DNA from: an uncultured Erythrobacter sp.
GTDB taxonomy: Bacteria; Pseudomonadota; Alphaproteobacteria; Sphingomonadales; Sphingomonadaceae
Assembly: GCA_947488155.1 (NCBI GenBank)
Contig: CANKYK010000001.1
Span: 868,001 to 932,000 of the forward strand
Length of the DNA: 64,000 bases
Reading direction: 5' to 3'
Position numbers and translations under genes: made by a program. The notes beneath the pieces were generated by a model, which searched no databases, was not told the DNA's origin, and was given only the letters and a program-made list of their open reading frames with translations. Shown piece by piece: positions 29,165-38,808 of this stretch (within the stretch, counting starts at the first letter, position 1; each line of letters opens with the position of its first letter).

Positions 29165-29854
29165 CACCTCGTCGACCCACGCCGGCACCAATAGGCTGGC
29201 AGGGCCGTGGCGAGCTTCAGCAAAATGATGCGTGCCCTCGCTTGGCTCCAAATTAAGTTCCACGGTATGAACGCCCGCTGCCTTCGCTTCCTGGACAAAG
29301 CCCGCCGCTGGATAGACCGCGCCGCTCGTCCCAATGCTGACGAACAAATCTGCGGTCAGTAAGGCCGCGTAGATGCGATCCATCTGATACGGCATTTCGC
29401 CAAACCACACGACATCCGGGCGCAGGGTCGGTGCCTGACAAACAGGGCATGGCAGGCGATCCGCCATCGGGGCATCCCAGGGCGAACGAATGGCGCATGA
29501 TTGGCACAGCGCGCTTTTCAATTGCCCATGCATATGCAGCACGTCACAGGCACCGCCGCGCTCGTGCAGATCATCAACGTTCTGAGTAACAAGCAGCACT
29601 TCACCGGCAAATTCCTGGCTCAACCGCGCCAGCGCGCGGTGGGCATCGTTCGGCTCTACTGTCGCCAGCGCTTCGCGCCGCATATCGTAAAACCCAAGCA
29701 CCAGATCGGGATCACGCGCAAACCCATCTGGCGTCGCTACATCCTCAATCTTGTGCTGTTCCCACAGCCCGCCAGCAGATCGAAATGTGTCAATCCCGCT
29801 CTCTGCGGAAATTCCTGCGCCTGTCAGGATGACGATGCGTTCAATGTCTGCCAT
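29153..29854 (-). CDS. cobB: NAD-dependent protein deacylase (sirtuin)
   Basis: CobB-type sirtuins remove acyl groups from lysines using NAD. ATG 29854 gives MADIERIVILTGAGISAESGIDTFR (233 aa) and is preferred over the upstream track start, which lies in dapB antisense. Motifs are GAGISAESGI, TQNVDDLHERGG with the catalytic His nearby (LHMHGQL), the zinc knuckles CQSC and CPVC, and PDVVWFGEMP and SIGTSGAVYPA. It is cytoplasmic. It is divergent from dapB with only 34 bp between starts. Confidence 0.95.
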   Translation of the reverse strand: MADIERIVILTGAGISAESGIDTFRSAGGLWEQHKIEDVATPDGFARDPDLVLGFYDMRREALATVEPNDAHRALARLSQEFAGEVLLVTQNVDDLHERGGACDVLHMHGQLKSALCQSCAIRSPWDAPMADRLPCPVCQAPTLRPDVVWFGEMPYQMDRIYAALLTADLFVSIGTSGAVYPAAGFVQEAKAAGVHTVELNLEPSEGTHHFAEARHGPASLLVPAWVDEVLGV

Positions 29855-29888
29855 GAGGCCATCAAACACTTTGAATAGGTTGGTAGCA

Positions 29889-30617
29889 ATGGCGGAAATC
29901 GGAATTATCGGCAGCAAGGGGCGAATGGGCGAAGCCTTAAGCCGGGCCATCGCGGATGCTGGCCATCAATTGGCGGGCGGCGTGGATCAAGGCGAGACGC
30001 CTGGCCCATTGGCGGCCGTGTCTGACGCGCTGGTCGACTTTTCCGCTCCGGCCGCATTACAAGCGAACCTAGACGCTGCGCTTGCCGCCAGCACGGCGAT
30101 TGTGATTGGGACGACGGGATTGGAAGCGGAACACTTCGCTGCGATTGACAAAGCGGCTGAGACTATCCCTGTGCTTCAAACCGGCAACACTTCACTGGGC
30201 GTCACCCTGCTGGCTCATCTGGCGCGTGAGGCGGCGAGCAAGCTTGGCCCGGAGTGGGATATTGAGGTGCTGGAAATGCACCACCGCCACAAGGTCGATG
30301 CTCCCTCTGGCACGGCCAAGCTGCTCGGTGAAGCGGCGGCTGAAGGGCGCGGTATTGATCTTGCGAGCCATATGGAAAGCGGACGGCACGGAAACACTGG
30401 CGCGCGAGCCGAAGGCGCAATTGGCTTTGCGGCGCTGCGCGGCGGCAGCGTTGCCGGCGATCACAGCGTCATTCTGGCTGGCGACGAAGAGCGCATTACC
30501 CTCTCGCACAGCGCAGAAAACCGCATGATCTTTGCGCGCGGCGCAGTGAAAGCGGCGGGCTGGATGATCGGTAAACCCGCTGGACGCTACACAATGAACG
30601 ACGTTCTGGGATTGTGA
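29889..30617 (+). CDS. dapB: 4-hydroxy-tetrahydrodipicolinate reductase
   Basis: DapB catalyses the NAD(P)H-dependent reduction step of lysine/diaminopimelate synthesis. ATG 29889 gives MAEIGIIGSKGRMGEALSRAI and 242 residues. The nucleotide-binding GSKGRMG, the DFSAPAAL segment, the VIGTTGL motif and the substrate motif HHRHKVDAPSGTAK (with catalytic His and Lys) are present. It is followed 10 bp later by nth. dapE of the same pathway lies at 32941-34080. Confidence 0.97.
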   Translation: MAEIGIIGSKGRMGEALSRAIADAGHQLAGGVDQGETPGPLAAVSDALVDFSAPAALQANLDAALAASTAIVIGTTGLEAEHFAAIDKAAETIPVLQTGNTSLGVTLLAHLAREAASKLGPEWDIEVLEMHHRHKVDAPSGTAKLLGEAAAEGRGIDLASHMESGRHGNTGARAEGAIGFAALRGGSVAGDHSVILAGDEERITLSHSAENRMIFARGAVKAAGWMIGKPAGRYTMNDVLGL

Positions 30618-30627
30618 TCAACCGCCA

Positions 30628-31278
30628 ATGACCAAAGACCAGATCTTCGAATTCTTCCGCCGTCTGGCTGAGGACAATCCTGAACCCGAGACTGAGCTGG
30701 AATATGGCAATGCCTATCAACTGGTCGTAGCCGTGGCCCTGTCTGCGCAGGCAACAGATGTTGGCGTGAACAAGGCAACGCGCGCGCTGTTTGCGGAGGT
30801 GGAAACGCCGCAGCAGATGCTCGATCTGGGGCTGGAGGGCCTCACCGAACACATCAAGACGATCGGTCTGTTCAACTCCAAGGCCAAGAACGTCATCGCG
30901 CTCTCGCAATTGCTGATCGACGATTATGGCGGCGAAGTTCCCGATACGCGCGAAGACCTCGTCCGGCTGCCCGGCGTGGGGCGAAAGACCGCGAATGTCG
31001 TGCTGAATTGCTGGTTCCGCCAAGAGACCTTTGCGGTCGACACGCACATCCTGCGGATGGGCAATCGCACAGGCCTGGCCAAAGGCAAAACGCCGGAGCA
31101 GGTCGAGGCAAAGCTGGAGAAACGCGTTCCGCAGCCCTTCCGCCTGCACGCGCATCACTGGCTAATCCTGCATGGGCGGTACGTATGCAAAGCACGAACG
31201 CCTGAATGCTGGCGGTGTCAGCTGACGGACCTGTGCAGCTTCAGGAAGAAAGTTCTGGAGAAGCCTAGGGGGCGGTGA
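30628..31278 (+). CDS. nth: Endonuclease III
   Basis: Nth is a DNA glycosylase/AP lyase for oxidised pyrimidines. The 216-residue protein has the helix-hairpin-helix LPGVGRKTANVVLN with the catalytic Lys, and AVDTHILR with the catalytic Asp. The C-terminal [4Fe-4S] loop C-x6-C-x2-C-x5-C (CKARTPECWRCQLTDLC) has all four Cys. Length is normal. It follows dapB closely and converges on a GFA-family gene whose stop abuts its own. Confidence 0.97.
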   Translation: MTKDQIFEFFRRLAEDNPEPETELEYGNAYQLVVAVALSAQATDVGVNKATRALFAEVETPQQMLDLGLEGLTEHIKTIGLFNSKAKNVIALSQLLIDDYGGEVPDTREDLVRLPGVGRKTANVVLNCWFRQETFAVDTHILRMGNRTGLAKGKTPEQVEAKLEKRVPQPFRLHAHHWLILHGRYVCKARTPECWRCQLTDLCSFRKKVLEKPRGR

Positions 31279-31680
31279 TCAGACATTTAGAGCACTGCCA
31301 GCGATTTTCATGACAGGCAGCTTCTCAAGGTCGAGACCATCGATGCAGCGTGCATTGACCGCCCATCCCTCGAACGGCTCCTTGCCTACTCTTCGTTCCT
31401 CTACAGTCAGCTCACTTGGTCTCCTGAAGGGCAGGATGCCACAATCCGGACAGAAGTAGTCGACGGCAGTCCTTGACCCCCAGCGATACCTGCTCAACCG
31501 GTCGAGCGGCGTCAGGATTTCGAGCTCGTTCTCCTCGACGCGAACAATCAGTGTTCCGCGCCTTCGGCAGATAGAGCAGTCACATTGGCGCAATATGGGC
31601 GTTTCAAGGAAGATGCGAAATCGAACTCGCTGGCAATGGCAGCTACCATCATGCCAAGTCATCGGTTCCGCTTCCCTCAC
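31279..31680 (-). CDS. GFA/CENP-V family zinc protein
   Basis: This is a small zinc-binding protein of the glutathione-dependent formaldehyde-activating (GFA) fold. The conserved Cys pattern is complete: SCHC near the N-terminus, QCDCSICRRRG, and YFCPDCG. Family members are often annotated as GFA enzymes, but most have no proven substrate. A GTG at 31680 overlaps the symporter stop (GTGA), giving 133 aa. An ATG at 31662 (MTWHDGSCHC) is the alternative. It is translationally linked to the upstream symporter gene. Confidence 0.88.
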   Translation of the reverse strand: MREAEPMTWHDGSCHCQRVRFRIFLETPILRQCDCSICRRRGTLIVRVEENELEILTPLDRLSRYRWGSRTAVDYFCPDCGILPFRRPSELTVEERRVGKEPFEGWAVNARCIDGLDLEKLPVMKIAGSALNV

Positions 31681-32924
31681 ACATCATCCGCGCTGATCAT
31701 TTCCTCGCGGTCAATCTCATCCAGCAGGCTCGCCACCGTCGTCGCCACAGCCGCATCGCCGCTCACATTGGTGGTGGTGCGCATCATGTCCATGATCCGG
31801 TCAACACCGGCCACAAAGGCGATGGTCTCCAGCGGCACGCCGACAGCGCCAAACACCAGCGCCATCATGATGAGGCCTGCGCCCGGAATGCCCGCTGCGC
31901 CAATCGCGCCAAGGGTCGCGAGGATTGAGATGAGGAAATACTGCCCCCAGCTGAGATCCACACCGAAGATGGACGCGCCAAACAGGGTCGCAAGGCCGAG
32001 ATACATCGCCGTGCCGTTCATATTGATTGTCGCGCCAAGGCTGATCACGAATGCTGCGATGGAATTGGGAATACCCAAGTTTCGCTCCGCGCAGCGCAAA
32101 GTAACCGGCAGCGTCGCATTGGAGCTGGCCGTGGAATAGCTCACGGCAACCGCGTCCACGATCCCACGAAAGAAATCGATGATCGGCAGTTTCGCGATCA
32201 GTTTGATCATCGCCGAATACATCACGCCAATAATCAGGAAGCAGCCGAGATAGTTGAGCACGACCAGCCAGCTCAGGGCCTTCAAGGCATCCACGCCGAG
32301 CGTGCCCGCAACCCAGGCCATAAGCGCAAAGACACCAAACGGCGTCAGCTCCATCACGATCATCGTGACCTTTTGCATCACAATCGCGCCGCTATCGAAA
32401 ATTTTCTGCACCGGCTCGCCATCGCGCCCGGCCATCAGAATGCCGATCCCGATCAGGAGGGAGAATACGATGAGCGGAAGCACAGCGACATCCGCCATCA
32501 CCTGCACTGGGCTTTCAGGCACGACTGAGAGCACCATATCGACGGCAGTGGTTTCGTTGGGCTCAGGCGTCGGAACTTCAGGAGTCCCAAGCTCTTCCTT
32601 GCTCGGGAAAAGCCCCAAATTCACAGCGGCGGTTCCAAGAGCCAAACCCAACCAGACAGCGATCTGTCCGCTCACTACAAACAGAATAATAGCGCGCCCA
32701 CCAACCGCGCCAAGCTTCCGCAGATCGCCGATGGCCGCGACACCCGCGACAAGGCTGAAAAAGATCAGTGGGACGACCAGCATCTTGATCGACTTGATGA
32801 AGAAGTCGCCGATCCACTTGATACTCTCTGCTTCCGGCCCCCAGTAGAGGCCGAGAGCAATGCCCAGAATGAGCGCCCCGATAACGCGTTGCCACAAGGG
32901 AATATTGAACCAAGCCTTCAGCAC
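31677..32924 (-). CDS. Dicarboxylate/amino acid:cation symporter (DAACS family)
   Basis: This 415-residue inner-membrane secondary transporter belongs to the GltP/DctA family. It has eight or so transmembrane segments, the serine-rich hairpin loop TASSNATLPVTLRCAE and the TM7 motif GATINMNGTAMY (NMDGT variant). TM8 is GIPGAGLIMMALVFGAVGVP. It would import C4-dicarboxylates or acidic amino acids with Na+ or H+. Substrate cannot be fixed by sequence alone. An insert with PTPEPNETTA lies in an extracytoplasmic loop. It is upstream of and coupled to the GFA gene. Confidence 0.93.
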   Translation of the reverse strand: MLKAWFNIPLWQRVIGALILGIALGLYWGPEAESIKWIGDFFIKSIKMLVVPLIFFSLVAGVAAIGDLRKLGAVGGRAIILFVVSGQIAVWLGLALGTAAVNLGLFPSKEELGTPEVPTPEPNETTAVDMVLSVVPESPVQVMADVAVLPLIVFSLLIGIGILMAGRDGEPVQKIFDSGAIVMQKVTMIVMELTPFGVFALMAWVAGTLGVDALKALSWLVVLNYLGCFLIIGVMYSAMIKLIAKLPIIDFFRGIVDAVAVSYSTASSNATLPVTLRCAERNLGIPNSIAAFVISLGATINMNGTAMYLGLATLFGASIFGVDLSWGQYFLISILATLGAIGAAGIPGAGLIMMALVFGAVGVPLETIAFVAGVDRIMDMMRTTTNVSGDAAVATTVASLLDEIDREEMISADDV

Positions 32925-32940
32925 ATCTGCGCTCCCGCGT

Positions 32941-34080
32941 TTAGTCGTGTTTTAGAGCGGCCAAGGCCACATTCGTATAAATCCGGGCCAGCGCATCCAG
33001 ATCAGCAATGGCCACCGCTTCATCGCGCTTATGCATGGTTGCGTTGCAAAGCCCAAATTCAATCACCGGGCAAACATTGCGCAGGAAACGCGCATCCGAT
33101 GTGCCGCCGCTGGTGGAGGCCTCTGGCGCGGTGCCGGTTTCCGCCTCAACCGCATCGGCGATCATCTGCGAAAATGCGCCCGGCTCGGTCAAGAATGGCT
33201 CGCCCGAAATGATCGGCCGCGCCGTCCCGCCATGGTTTTCGGCGATAGAGCTGACCCTGTCGGACAGACTCGCGCCGCTGTGCAGATCGTTGAAACGGAT
33301 CGAAATGCGCGCCTCGGCCTTTGCCGGGATGACGTTGTGCGCCTTGTTCCCAACCGTCAGATCGGTGATTTCCAGATTGGACGGTTGGAACCAATCGGTG
33401 CCTGTATCCAAAGTAAGCGCATCAAGCTCGGCAAGCATCGCCACCAGTTTGGGCAGAGGATTATCGGCCAAATGCGGATAGGCGACGTGGCCCTGGGTGC
33501 CTTCAACGCTCAGCCAGATATTGACGGAGCCGCGCCGTCCGATCTTCATCATATCGCCGAGCCTGTTAACACTGGTTGGCTCACCCACAAGGCACAGATC
33601 AGGCTGAATATCCTGCTCTCGCATATAGTCGATCAGCGCGCGCGTACCGTGCAGCGCGGGGCCTTCCTCATCGCCCGTGATGATAAAGCTGATCGTGCCC
33701 GCATCCGCTGGCACATCGGCAATGGCAGCGATCATGGCGGCGATCGCGCCTTTCATATCGACCGCGCCGCGCCCATACAGCAGATCGCCTCTGATCTCCG
33801 GTTCGAACGGAGCGCTGGTCCAGCCCTCACCGGGAGGGACCACGTCCAGATGGCCTGCAAAGGCGAAATGCTTGGAACCTTCAGGCCCCTTGCGTATCGC
33901 GAACAGGTTCTCAACCGCTGCTTCATCGCTGCCCTCTGGGCCATCGCCGCGCGTGAAACGATGCACCGCAAAGCCGTGCGGGGCCAGCATCGCCTCCATC
34001 GCATCGAACACCGTGCCGGTCGCTGGCGTAACGCTGGGCGCTGCGATAAGTCGCTGCGCGATCTCAAGAACTGTGGTCAT
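32941..34080 (-). CDS. dapE: Succinyl-diaminopimelate desuccinylase
   Basis: DapE hydrolyses N-succinyl-LL-diaminopimelate in lysine and cell-wall synthesis. ATG 34080 gives MTTVLEIAQRLIAAPSVTP and 379 residues; the track's 77-residue extension is non-coding. This M20 di-zinc peptidase has GHLDVVPPG, YGRGAVDMKGAIAA, the TGDEEGPA catalytic Glu, and the C-terminal SGGTSDARF. It is followed (16 bp) by the symporter. With dapB nearby, the segment holds two DAP-pathway genes, though on different strands. Confidence 0.97.
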   Translation of the reverse strand: MTTVLEIAQRLIAAPSVTPATGTVFDAMEAMLAPHGFAVHRFTRGDGPEGSDEAAVENLFAIRKGPEGSKHFAFAGHLDVVPPGEGWTSAPFEPEIRGDLLYGRGAVDMKGAIAAMIAAIADVPADAGTISFIITGDEEGPALHGTRALIDYMREQDIQPDLCLVGEPTSVNRLGDMMKIGRRGSVNIWLSVEGTQGHVAYPHLADNPLPKLVAMLAELDALTLDTGTDWFQPSNLEITDLTVGNKAHNVIPAKAEARISIRFNDLHSGASLSDRVSSIAENHGGTARPIISGEPFLTEPGAFSQMIADAVEAETGTAPEASTSGGTSDARFLRNVCPVIEFGLCNATMHKRDEAVAIADLDALARIYTNVALAALKHD

Positions 34081-34142
34081 CGTCGCTAGGCTTAGCAGGC
34101 TGTGTGACTTCGCCAAACCCGCTTTTCGCACTGGTGCGCGGA

Positions 34143-35033
34143 TTATCGCCCGCGCCGCTCCGATTCCGGCAATGGTCCTGGGGCAAAAGCGCTTTCGAGC
34201 AGCTCCGCAATGCGGATGCCAGCCTGCTGGACGCGCCGCCGCGCTATTGGCACGCCTTTGACGATATCCTCTTGGCTGAGGGCGGTCTTGTTTGGCAGCT
34301 GGCCTCCGCAAACATCCTGCGTGTCAAAGGCGGTCGGATAGACGAAATCGCGGGCAATCTTCCAGCTTTCCTGGCCCCAATCCGCCGGTGATCCGCCGCC
34401 AAGCTCCATGCGTTCTGCTGCGCTGTAAGACCGGACAACAGGTCGCTCACCACTGGTGATCGCGCGCTCCGCCAAGGGGCCATCCCAGATCCAATGCAAA
34501 TTGAGGCTGGGGACAATCCCATAGTCCGCCTCTCGGTCGTTGCCGCCGCGATCATCCTTGTCACCTGAATGCAGCGGCATATGAATGTCGCCCGCGAAAT
34601 GGACCATGAAGGCCAGCGCTTCCAAGCGGATATGATCCGGCAGGCTTTCGTCGGCTAGGATGCGGTGGCTGCGCTCAATCTGGGCGGTGACGCAATTCCC
34701 GCCAGAGCAATTGGCGCGCGGATTGTAAGCCTCGCAAATCGGTGTCGTGCGATAATGCCAGGCGGCGGTGTAGCCCCAGCGCCAGCGAGTCCGGCGGACG
34801 CAATCCGGCCAAACAGAGGCCTCTTCTAACGTGGAAAGCGAACATTCCGGCGTGCCAAGCAGCGCCTCCGAGCGCAGCAATCGCGCTATTTCTGCGCGTG
34901 CCCTGGGCGATATATTTGCCTCGCCGATCTCAGCGGTCTTGCCGTGCGCATAAAAACCCCAAGCGAAAGCAGGGTTTGGTGCGGCGAGCATAACTGCCAA
35001 GGCGCACAGCCACAGCCTTGCGAAGGCACGCAT
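34143..35033 (-). CDS. S1/P1-type nuclease, secreted
   Basis: This exported trinuclear-zinc nuclease of the S1/P1 family has 296 residues. A signal peptide ends AFA, leaving mature N-terminal WGFYAHG; the N-terminal Trp is itself a zinc ligand in the family. Other ligands are in LAFMVHFAGDIHMPLHSGDKDDRGGND and LNLHWIWDG. Such enzymes degrade single-stranded nucleic acids and 3'-nucleotides, probably for phosphate or nucleoside scavenging in the periplasm or medium (inference). Cys-rich insert regions (CEAYNPRANC) suggest disulfides. Its start overlaps the GST stop (TGATG). Confidence 0.92.
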   Translation of the reverse strand: MRAFARLWLCALAVMLAAPNPAFAWGFYAHGKTAEIGEANISPRARAEIARLLRSEALLGTPECSLSTLEEASVWPDCVRRTRWRWGYTAAWHYRTTPICEAYNPRANCSGGNCVTAQIERSHRILADESLPDHIRLEALAFMVHFAGDIHMPLHSGDKDDRGGNDREADYGIVPSLNLHWIWDGPLAERAITSGERPVVRSYSAAERMELGGGSPADWGQESWKIARDFVYPTAFDTQDVCGGQLPNKTALSQEDIVKGVPIARRRVQQAGIRIAELLESAFAPGPLPESERRGR

Positions 35034-35695
35034 CAGCCGATCGTCTCGTACTGTTCAATCACCCATTGCTCTTCTTCAGAGGCTCCTATCCATTCCTGCA
35101 TCCAGGCGTGTTCCCACACCGCTTGCATATAGGCCTCCGCAAAACCCGGAACGCCAATACCGTAAGTGATAAAGCGTGAGACCACGGGCGCGTAGAATAT
35201 ATCGGCGGCGCCAAAGGTTCCGAACAGAAATGGCCCGCTGCTGCCGTACCGCGAGCGCGCCTCCGCCCATAGGGTCAGGATACGCACAATATCTTGGCGA
35301 GCCTCTTCCGATACCTCTTCCAGCTTCATCTTGCGGCGGACATTCATCGGCAGGTCTTTGCGCAGCGCGGCATAGGACGAGTGCATCTCAGCCACCATGG
35401 CGCGGGCCATCCCGCGCGCGCTCTCATCCTTTGGCCAGAAACGATCACGCCCAACTTTGTCGGCGAGATATTCCATGATCGCGAGGCTATCCCAAATGAC
35501 CTTGTCATCATCCCACAGGATCGGAACCTTGCCGTGCGAGGGTTGCATCTCGCCCATACCTTGCTTTTGCTCTTCCCAGCCTTCGCCGAGGATCGGCACC
35601 GTCAATTCTTCAAATGACAGCCCAGATTGCTTCGCCGCCAGCCAGCCGCGCAGCGACCAGCTGGAATAATTCTTATTGCCGATAATCAGCTTCAT
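35033..35695 (-). CDS. Glutathione S-transferase family protein
   Basis: This 220-residue GST has an N-terminal thioredoxin-like domain (MKLIIGNKNYSSWSLRGWLAAK, then HGKVPILWDD and WDSLAIMEYLAD) and an all-helical C-terminal domain. The SSWS motif could supply the catalytic Ser that binds glutathione. ATG 35695 is preferred over the track start at 35737, since the domain begins exactly there. Substrate is unknown. It shares a 1-bp overlap with the S1/P1 nuclease gene. Confidence 0.92.
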   Translation of the reverse strand: MKLIIGNKNYSSWSLRGWLAAKQSGLSFEELTVPILGEGWEEQKQGMGEMQPSHGKVPILWDDDKVIWDSLAIMEYLADKVGRDRFWPKDESARGMARAMVAEMHSSYAALRKDLPMNVRRKMKLEEVSEEARQDIVRILTLWAEARSRYGSSGPFLFGTFGAADIFYAPVVSRFITYGIGVPGFAEAYMQAVWEHAWMQEWIGASEEEQWVIEQYETIG

Positions 35696-35841
35696 GACGG
35701 CTTGCTCCATCTTGCGGGGCTTAGAGGTTTGAGGCAATTATCCGCCTCGCTTTGCGATGCCCTAGATATTCAGTGTTTCGCTGTCGAGGCTGAACGGGTT
35801 ACTTCTTGGCATCCAATCACAAAAAGGCTCTTCGCCCAGAC

Positions 35842-36261
35842 ATGGCTACACCACCATTCCACCTCGCCTTCCCGGTTGATGATCTTGCCGCCGCGCGTTC
35901 TTTTTACGGAGGCGTCCTGGGGTGCGCAGAGGGCCGCAGCAGCGACGAATGGATCGACTTTGATTTCCATGGTCATCAGATTGTTGCGCATCTGGCACCG
36001 GGTGCGGCTGGCGATAGCGCGAGCAATCCTGTCGATGGTCACGGCGTACCGGTGCCGCATTTCGGATTGGTCTTGGATATGCTCGCCTGGGAAGCGTTGG
36101 CGGAGCGGCTGAAAGACGCGGGCACAACGTTCGTGATCGAGCCAACGGTGCGCTTCAAAGGCGAAACCGGGGAGCAAGCGACGATGTTTTTTCGCGACCC
36201 TTCCGGCAATGCGATCGAGATGAAGGCTTTCGCCGATCCCGATCAGCTGTTTACGAAGTAA
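35842..36261 (+). CDS. VOC family (glyoxalase/dioxygenase fold) protein
   Basis: This 139-residue protein, from ATG 35842 ([28 protein letters not shown]), has two beta-alpha-beta-beta-beta modules. Metal-ligand candidates are the first His, HFGLVLDM in the middle, and the C-terminal Glu in [21 protein letters not shown] is typical of this superfamily. Members include glyoxalases, extradiol dioxygenases and resistance proteins, so the reaction is unknown. It stands alone on the + strand and converges on engB. Confidence 0.88.
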   Translation: MATPPFHLAFPVDDLAAARSFYGGVLGCAEGRSSDEWIDFDFHGHQIVAHLAPGAAGDSASNPVDGHGVPVPHFGLVLDMLAWEALAERLKDAGTTFVIEPTVRFKGETGEQATMFFRDPSGNAIEMKAFADPDQLFTK

Positions 36262-36264
36262 TCT

Positions 36265-36951
36265 TTAGGTGAAGTAACTCTCACCCATAGCGTCCAGCAA
36301 CACGGCTGCGCGAAGCTCCGCAATACCCATGCCCTTCTCGCTGCTGGTGATATGCAGTTCAGGAAAGGCAGCCACATGTTTGCGCGCCTCAGCGGAAACC
36401 GCCTCTGCCGTTTTGGCTAGCTCGCTGGCTTTGATCTTATCCGCCTTGGTCAGCACCACGCGATAGCCGACGGCTGCCTCGTCGAGCATGGTCATCATTT
36501 CGCGGTCAACATCTTTCAGGCCATGGCGGCAGTCGACGAGCACAAGATTGCGAGCAAGAACGGGCCGTCCACGCAAATATTGACGGACAAGCTTCTTCCA
36601 CGTCTCGACCACTTTGGGCGGCGCCTTGGCAAAGCCATAGCCCGGCATGTCGACGAGCCGGAACTGGGTCGGCTCACCCACCTCGAAAACATTTAGCTCC
36701 TGCGTCCGGCCCGGCGTAACCGAAGTGCGCGCGATTGAGCGACGCCCGGTTAGCGCATTCAAAAGCGAGCTCTTGCCGACATTGGAACGCCCGCAAAAGG
36801 CGATTTCCGGCACCGTCGGCTCGGGCAGGAATTTGAGCTGGGGCGCGGACAACAGGAAGTCGACCCGCCCGGAGAAGAGCTTGGAAGCGGCGCGCTCACG
36901 AAATTTCTGCGCCCGCTCCTCTTGCTCTTGCTGCTCTTTTTCTGGGGTCAC
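36265..36951 (-). CDS. engB: Ribosome biogenesis GTPase EngB (YihA/YsxC)
   Basis: EngB is a GTPase required for 50S assembly. The 228-residue protein has an N-terminal charged extension, then G1 GRSNVGKSSLLN, G2 TPGRTQELN, G3 DMPGYGFAKAP and G4 TKADK, with SSEKGMG as G5. Its start overlaps the yidC stop by 4 bp (GTGA on the minus strand). It is the last gene of a rpmH-rnpA-yidD-yidC-engB string, a standard alphaproteobacterial order. Confidence 0.96.
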   Translation of the reverse strand: MTPEKEQQEQEERAQKFRERAASKLFSGRVDFLLSAPQLKFLPEPTVPEIAFCGRSNVGKSSLLNALTGRRSIARTSVTPGRTQELNVFEVGEPTQFRLVDMPGYGFAKAPPKVVETWKKLVRQYLRGRPVLARNLVLVDCRHGLKDVDREMMTMLDEAAVGYRVVLTKADKIKASELAKTAEAVSAEARKHVAAFPELHITSSEKGMGIAELRAAVLLDAMGESYFT

Positions 36952-38732
36952 GCCTCGCCCTTTGACTGGTCCTCAAGCGCTTTGCTGCGCTCCTTCTCGG
37001 CCTTTTCCTTCTCCGCAGCAGCGCGCAATTGCGGGTGCTTCGAATAGAGGTAGCTTTGCTGAGCCAGCGTGAGGATGTTCGACGTTACCCAGTAAAGCAG
37101 CAGACCGGCCGCAAACGGCGCCATCACGAACATCAAAATCCACGGCATGAAGTTAAAGATTTGCTGCTGCATCGGGTCCATTGCCGATGGGTTCAGCTTA
37201 AACGTGAGCCACATGGTCACACCAAGCAGCACAGCGAGCACGCCAATACCCAGGAAACCGGTCACTTCGAATGGCAGAAGGCCGAACAGGTTGAGGATTG
37301 TCCAGGGATCTGGTGCGGACAGATCCTTAATCCAGAAATCAACGAGCGGCTCGTGCCGCATTTCAATCGCCAGGATCAGAACCTTGTAGAGCGCAAAGAA
37401 GATCGGAATCTGAATCAGCAGCGGCAAACAACCGGCGAGCGGATTGACCTTCTCATCCTTGTACAGCTTCATAATCTCTTGCTGCTGCTTCTGCTTGTCG
37501 TCCTTATAACGGTCCTGGATCGCCTTCATCTTAGGCTGAACCGCCTTCATCGCGGCCATGCTGGCGAACTGCTTTTGCGCGATCGGGAATAGCAATCCGC
37601 GAATGATCACAGTGAGCAGGACAATCGCGACACCGAAATTGCCGACGAAATCGAACAGAGTCTTGAGCAGCAGCAGGAGCGGTTTCTCAAGGAACCAGAA
37701 CCAACCCCATGAAATCGCCAGACCGAAGTCATCGATCCCGCTCTCCTCATATGAATCCAGCACCGCACTCTCTTTGGCACCCACGAACAGCTGCGTTGTT
37801 TGCTCAATGGATTGCCCGGCAGGCAGGGTGACAGCATCATAGATCAGATCGCTGCGGTAAATCTCTCCGCCTAGTGCACGGAAGTTGGTTTCGAAGTTTC
37901 CCTCGCCCGGGACAAGTGCGGAAAGCCAGTAGCGATCTGTAAAGCCAAGCCAATTGGCTTTCCCCTCAGGGGTGTAGCTGGGGACCTCGTCGAGGTCATC
38001 ATACGCGTATTCTTCGTCGATCGTGCCGCCAAACACACCGACTGGGCCCGCATGGACAATAAATTCGTCTGCCGAGGCATTGGCACTCGTGCGGTTGATC
38101 AGCGAGAATGGCTGAACCACCGCCGCAGCTTCGCCAGCATTGGATACGGTTTGCACCGCCTCCAGCATGTAGTTGTCATCAATCGAAAGCTTGATCGAAT
38201 AGGTCAGTCCATCGGCGGCCGTGTGTGTTAGCGTGACCGGCGTATCTACGGTCAGCCTCTCCGCGTCGGCAGTCCAGACGACATCCGGGCCCAGCCGCTC
38301 AGCATTAGCGAGAAAGCCAAACTCAGCAAAATACTGGTTGTCGGTGCGATCCGGTGCGAACAGCCGCACTGGGCCGCTGTCATCGTCAATCGTCTGGCGA
38401 TGATCCTTTAGGACAATGTCATCAATCCGCGCGCCAACAAGGTTGATTGAACCAGCCAGGCGCGGCGCATCAATCGCCACCCGTAGCGGGTTTTCCAAGG
38501 CTGCATCCAGATCAACTGGCCCCGCCGCAGGCGTCACGCCGCTGGGCAAGTCCGCTGCAACGACGCTGGTTCCCGGGACATCGCCCGCGCTCGCAGCCGC
38601 CGCTGGGTCAACCTCTTCGGTCGACGCCGTGATCGCGGCATCCGGATAGAACTGGCGCATGGCCACATCCCAACCGAGAATAAGCAGACCTGAAAGCGCT
38701 ACGGCCAGCAACAAATTACGCTGATTGTCCAA
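36948..38732 (-). CDS. yidC: Membrane protein insertase YidC
   Basis: YidC inserts and folds inner-membrane proteins with or without SecYEG. The 594-residue protein has an N-terminal TM (LLLAVALSGLLILGWDVAM), a large periplasmic beta-supersandwich domain (about 80-350), and then the conserved five-TM insertase core. The core has the cytoplasmic hairpin MKAVQPKMKAIQDRYKDDKQKQQQEIMKLYKDEKVNPLAGCLPLLIQIPIFFALY. The Lys/Glu-rich C-terminal tail may contact ribosomes. Length is standard for Gram-negative YidC. Confidence 0.97.
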   Translation of the reverse strand: MDNQRNLLLAVALSGLLILGWDVAMRQFYPDAAITASTEEVDPAAAASAGDVPGTSVVAADLPSGVTPAAGPVDLDAALENPLRVAIDAPRLAGSINLVGARIDDIVLKDHRQTIDDDSGPVRLFAPDRTDNQYFAEFGFLANAERLGPDVVWTADAERLTVDTPVTLTHTAADGLTYSIKLSIDDNYMLEAVQTVSNAGEAAAVVQPFSLINRTSANASADEFIVHAGPVGVFGGTIDEEYAYDDLDEVPSYTPEGKANWLGFTDRYWLSALVPGEGNFETNFRALGGEIYRSDLIYDAVTLPAGQSIEQTTQLFVGAKESAVLDSYEESGIDDFGLAISWGWFWFLEKPLLLLLKTLFDFVGNFGVAIVLLTVIIRGLLFPIAQKQFASMAAMKAVQPKMKAIQDRYKDDKQKQQQEIMKLYKDEKVNPLAGCLPLLIQIPIFFALYKVLILAIEMRHEPLVDFWIKDLSAPDPWTILNLFGLLPFEVTGFLGIGVLAVLLGVTMWLTFKLNPSAMDPMQQQIFNFMPWILMFVMAPFAAGLLLYWVTSNILTLAQQSYLYSKHPQLRAAAEKEKAEKERSKALEDQSKGEA

Positions 38733-38808
38733 GAGTAAATCCTGTTTGTGTGTTTGCCCGATTTGGCAGCAGGCGTGTTATATAGGTATGACAGTCAAAA
38801 ATGCGAAC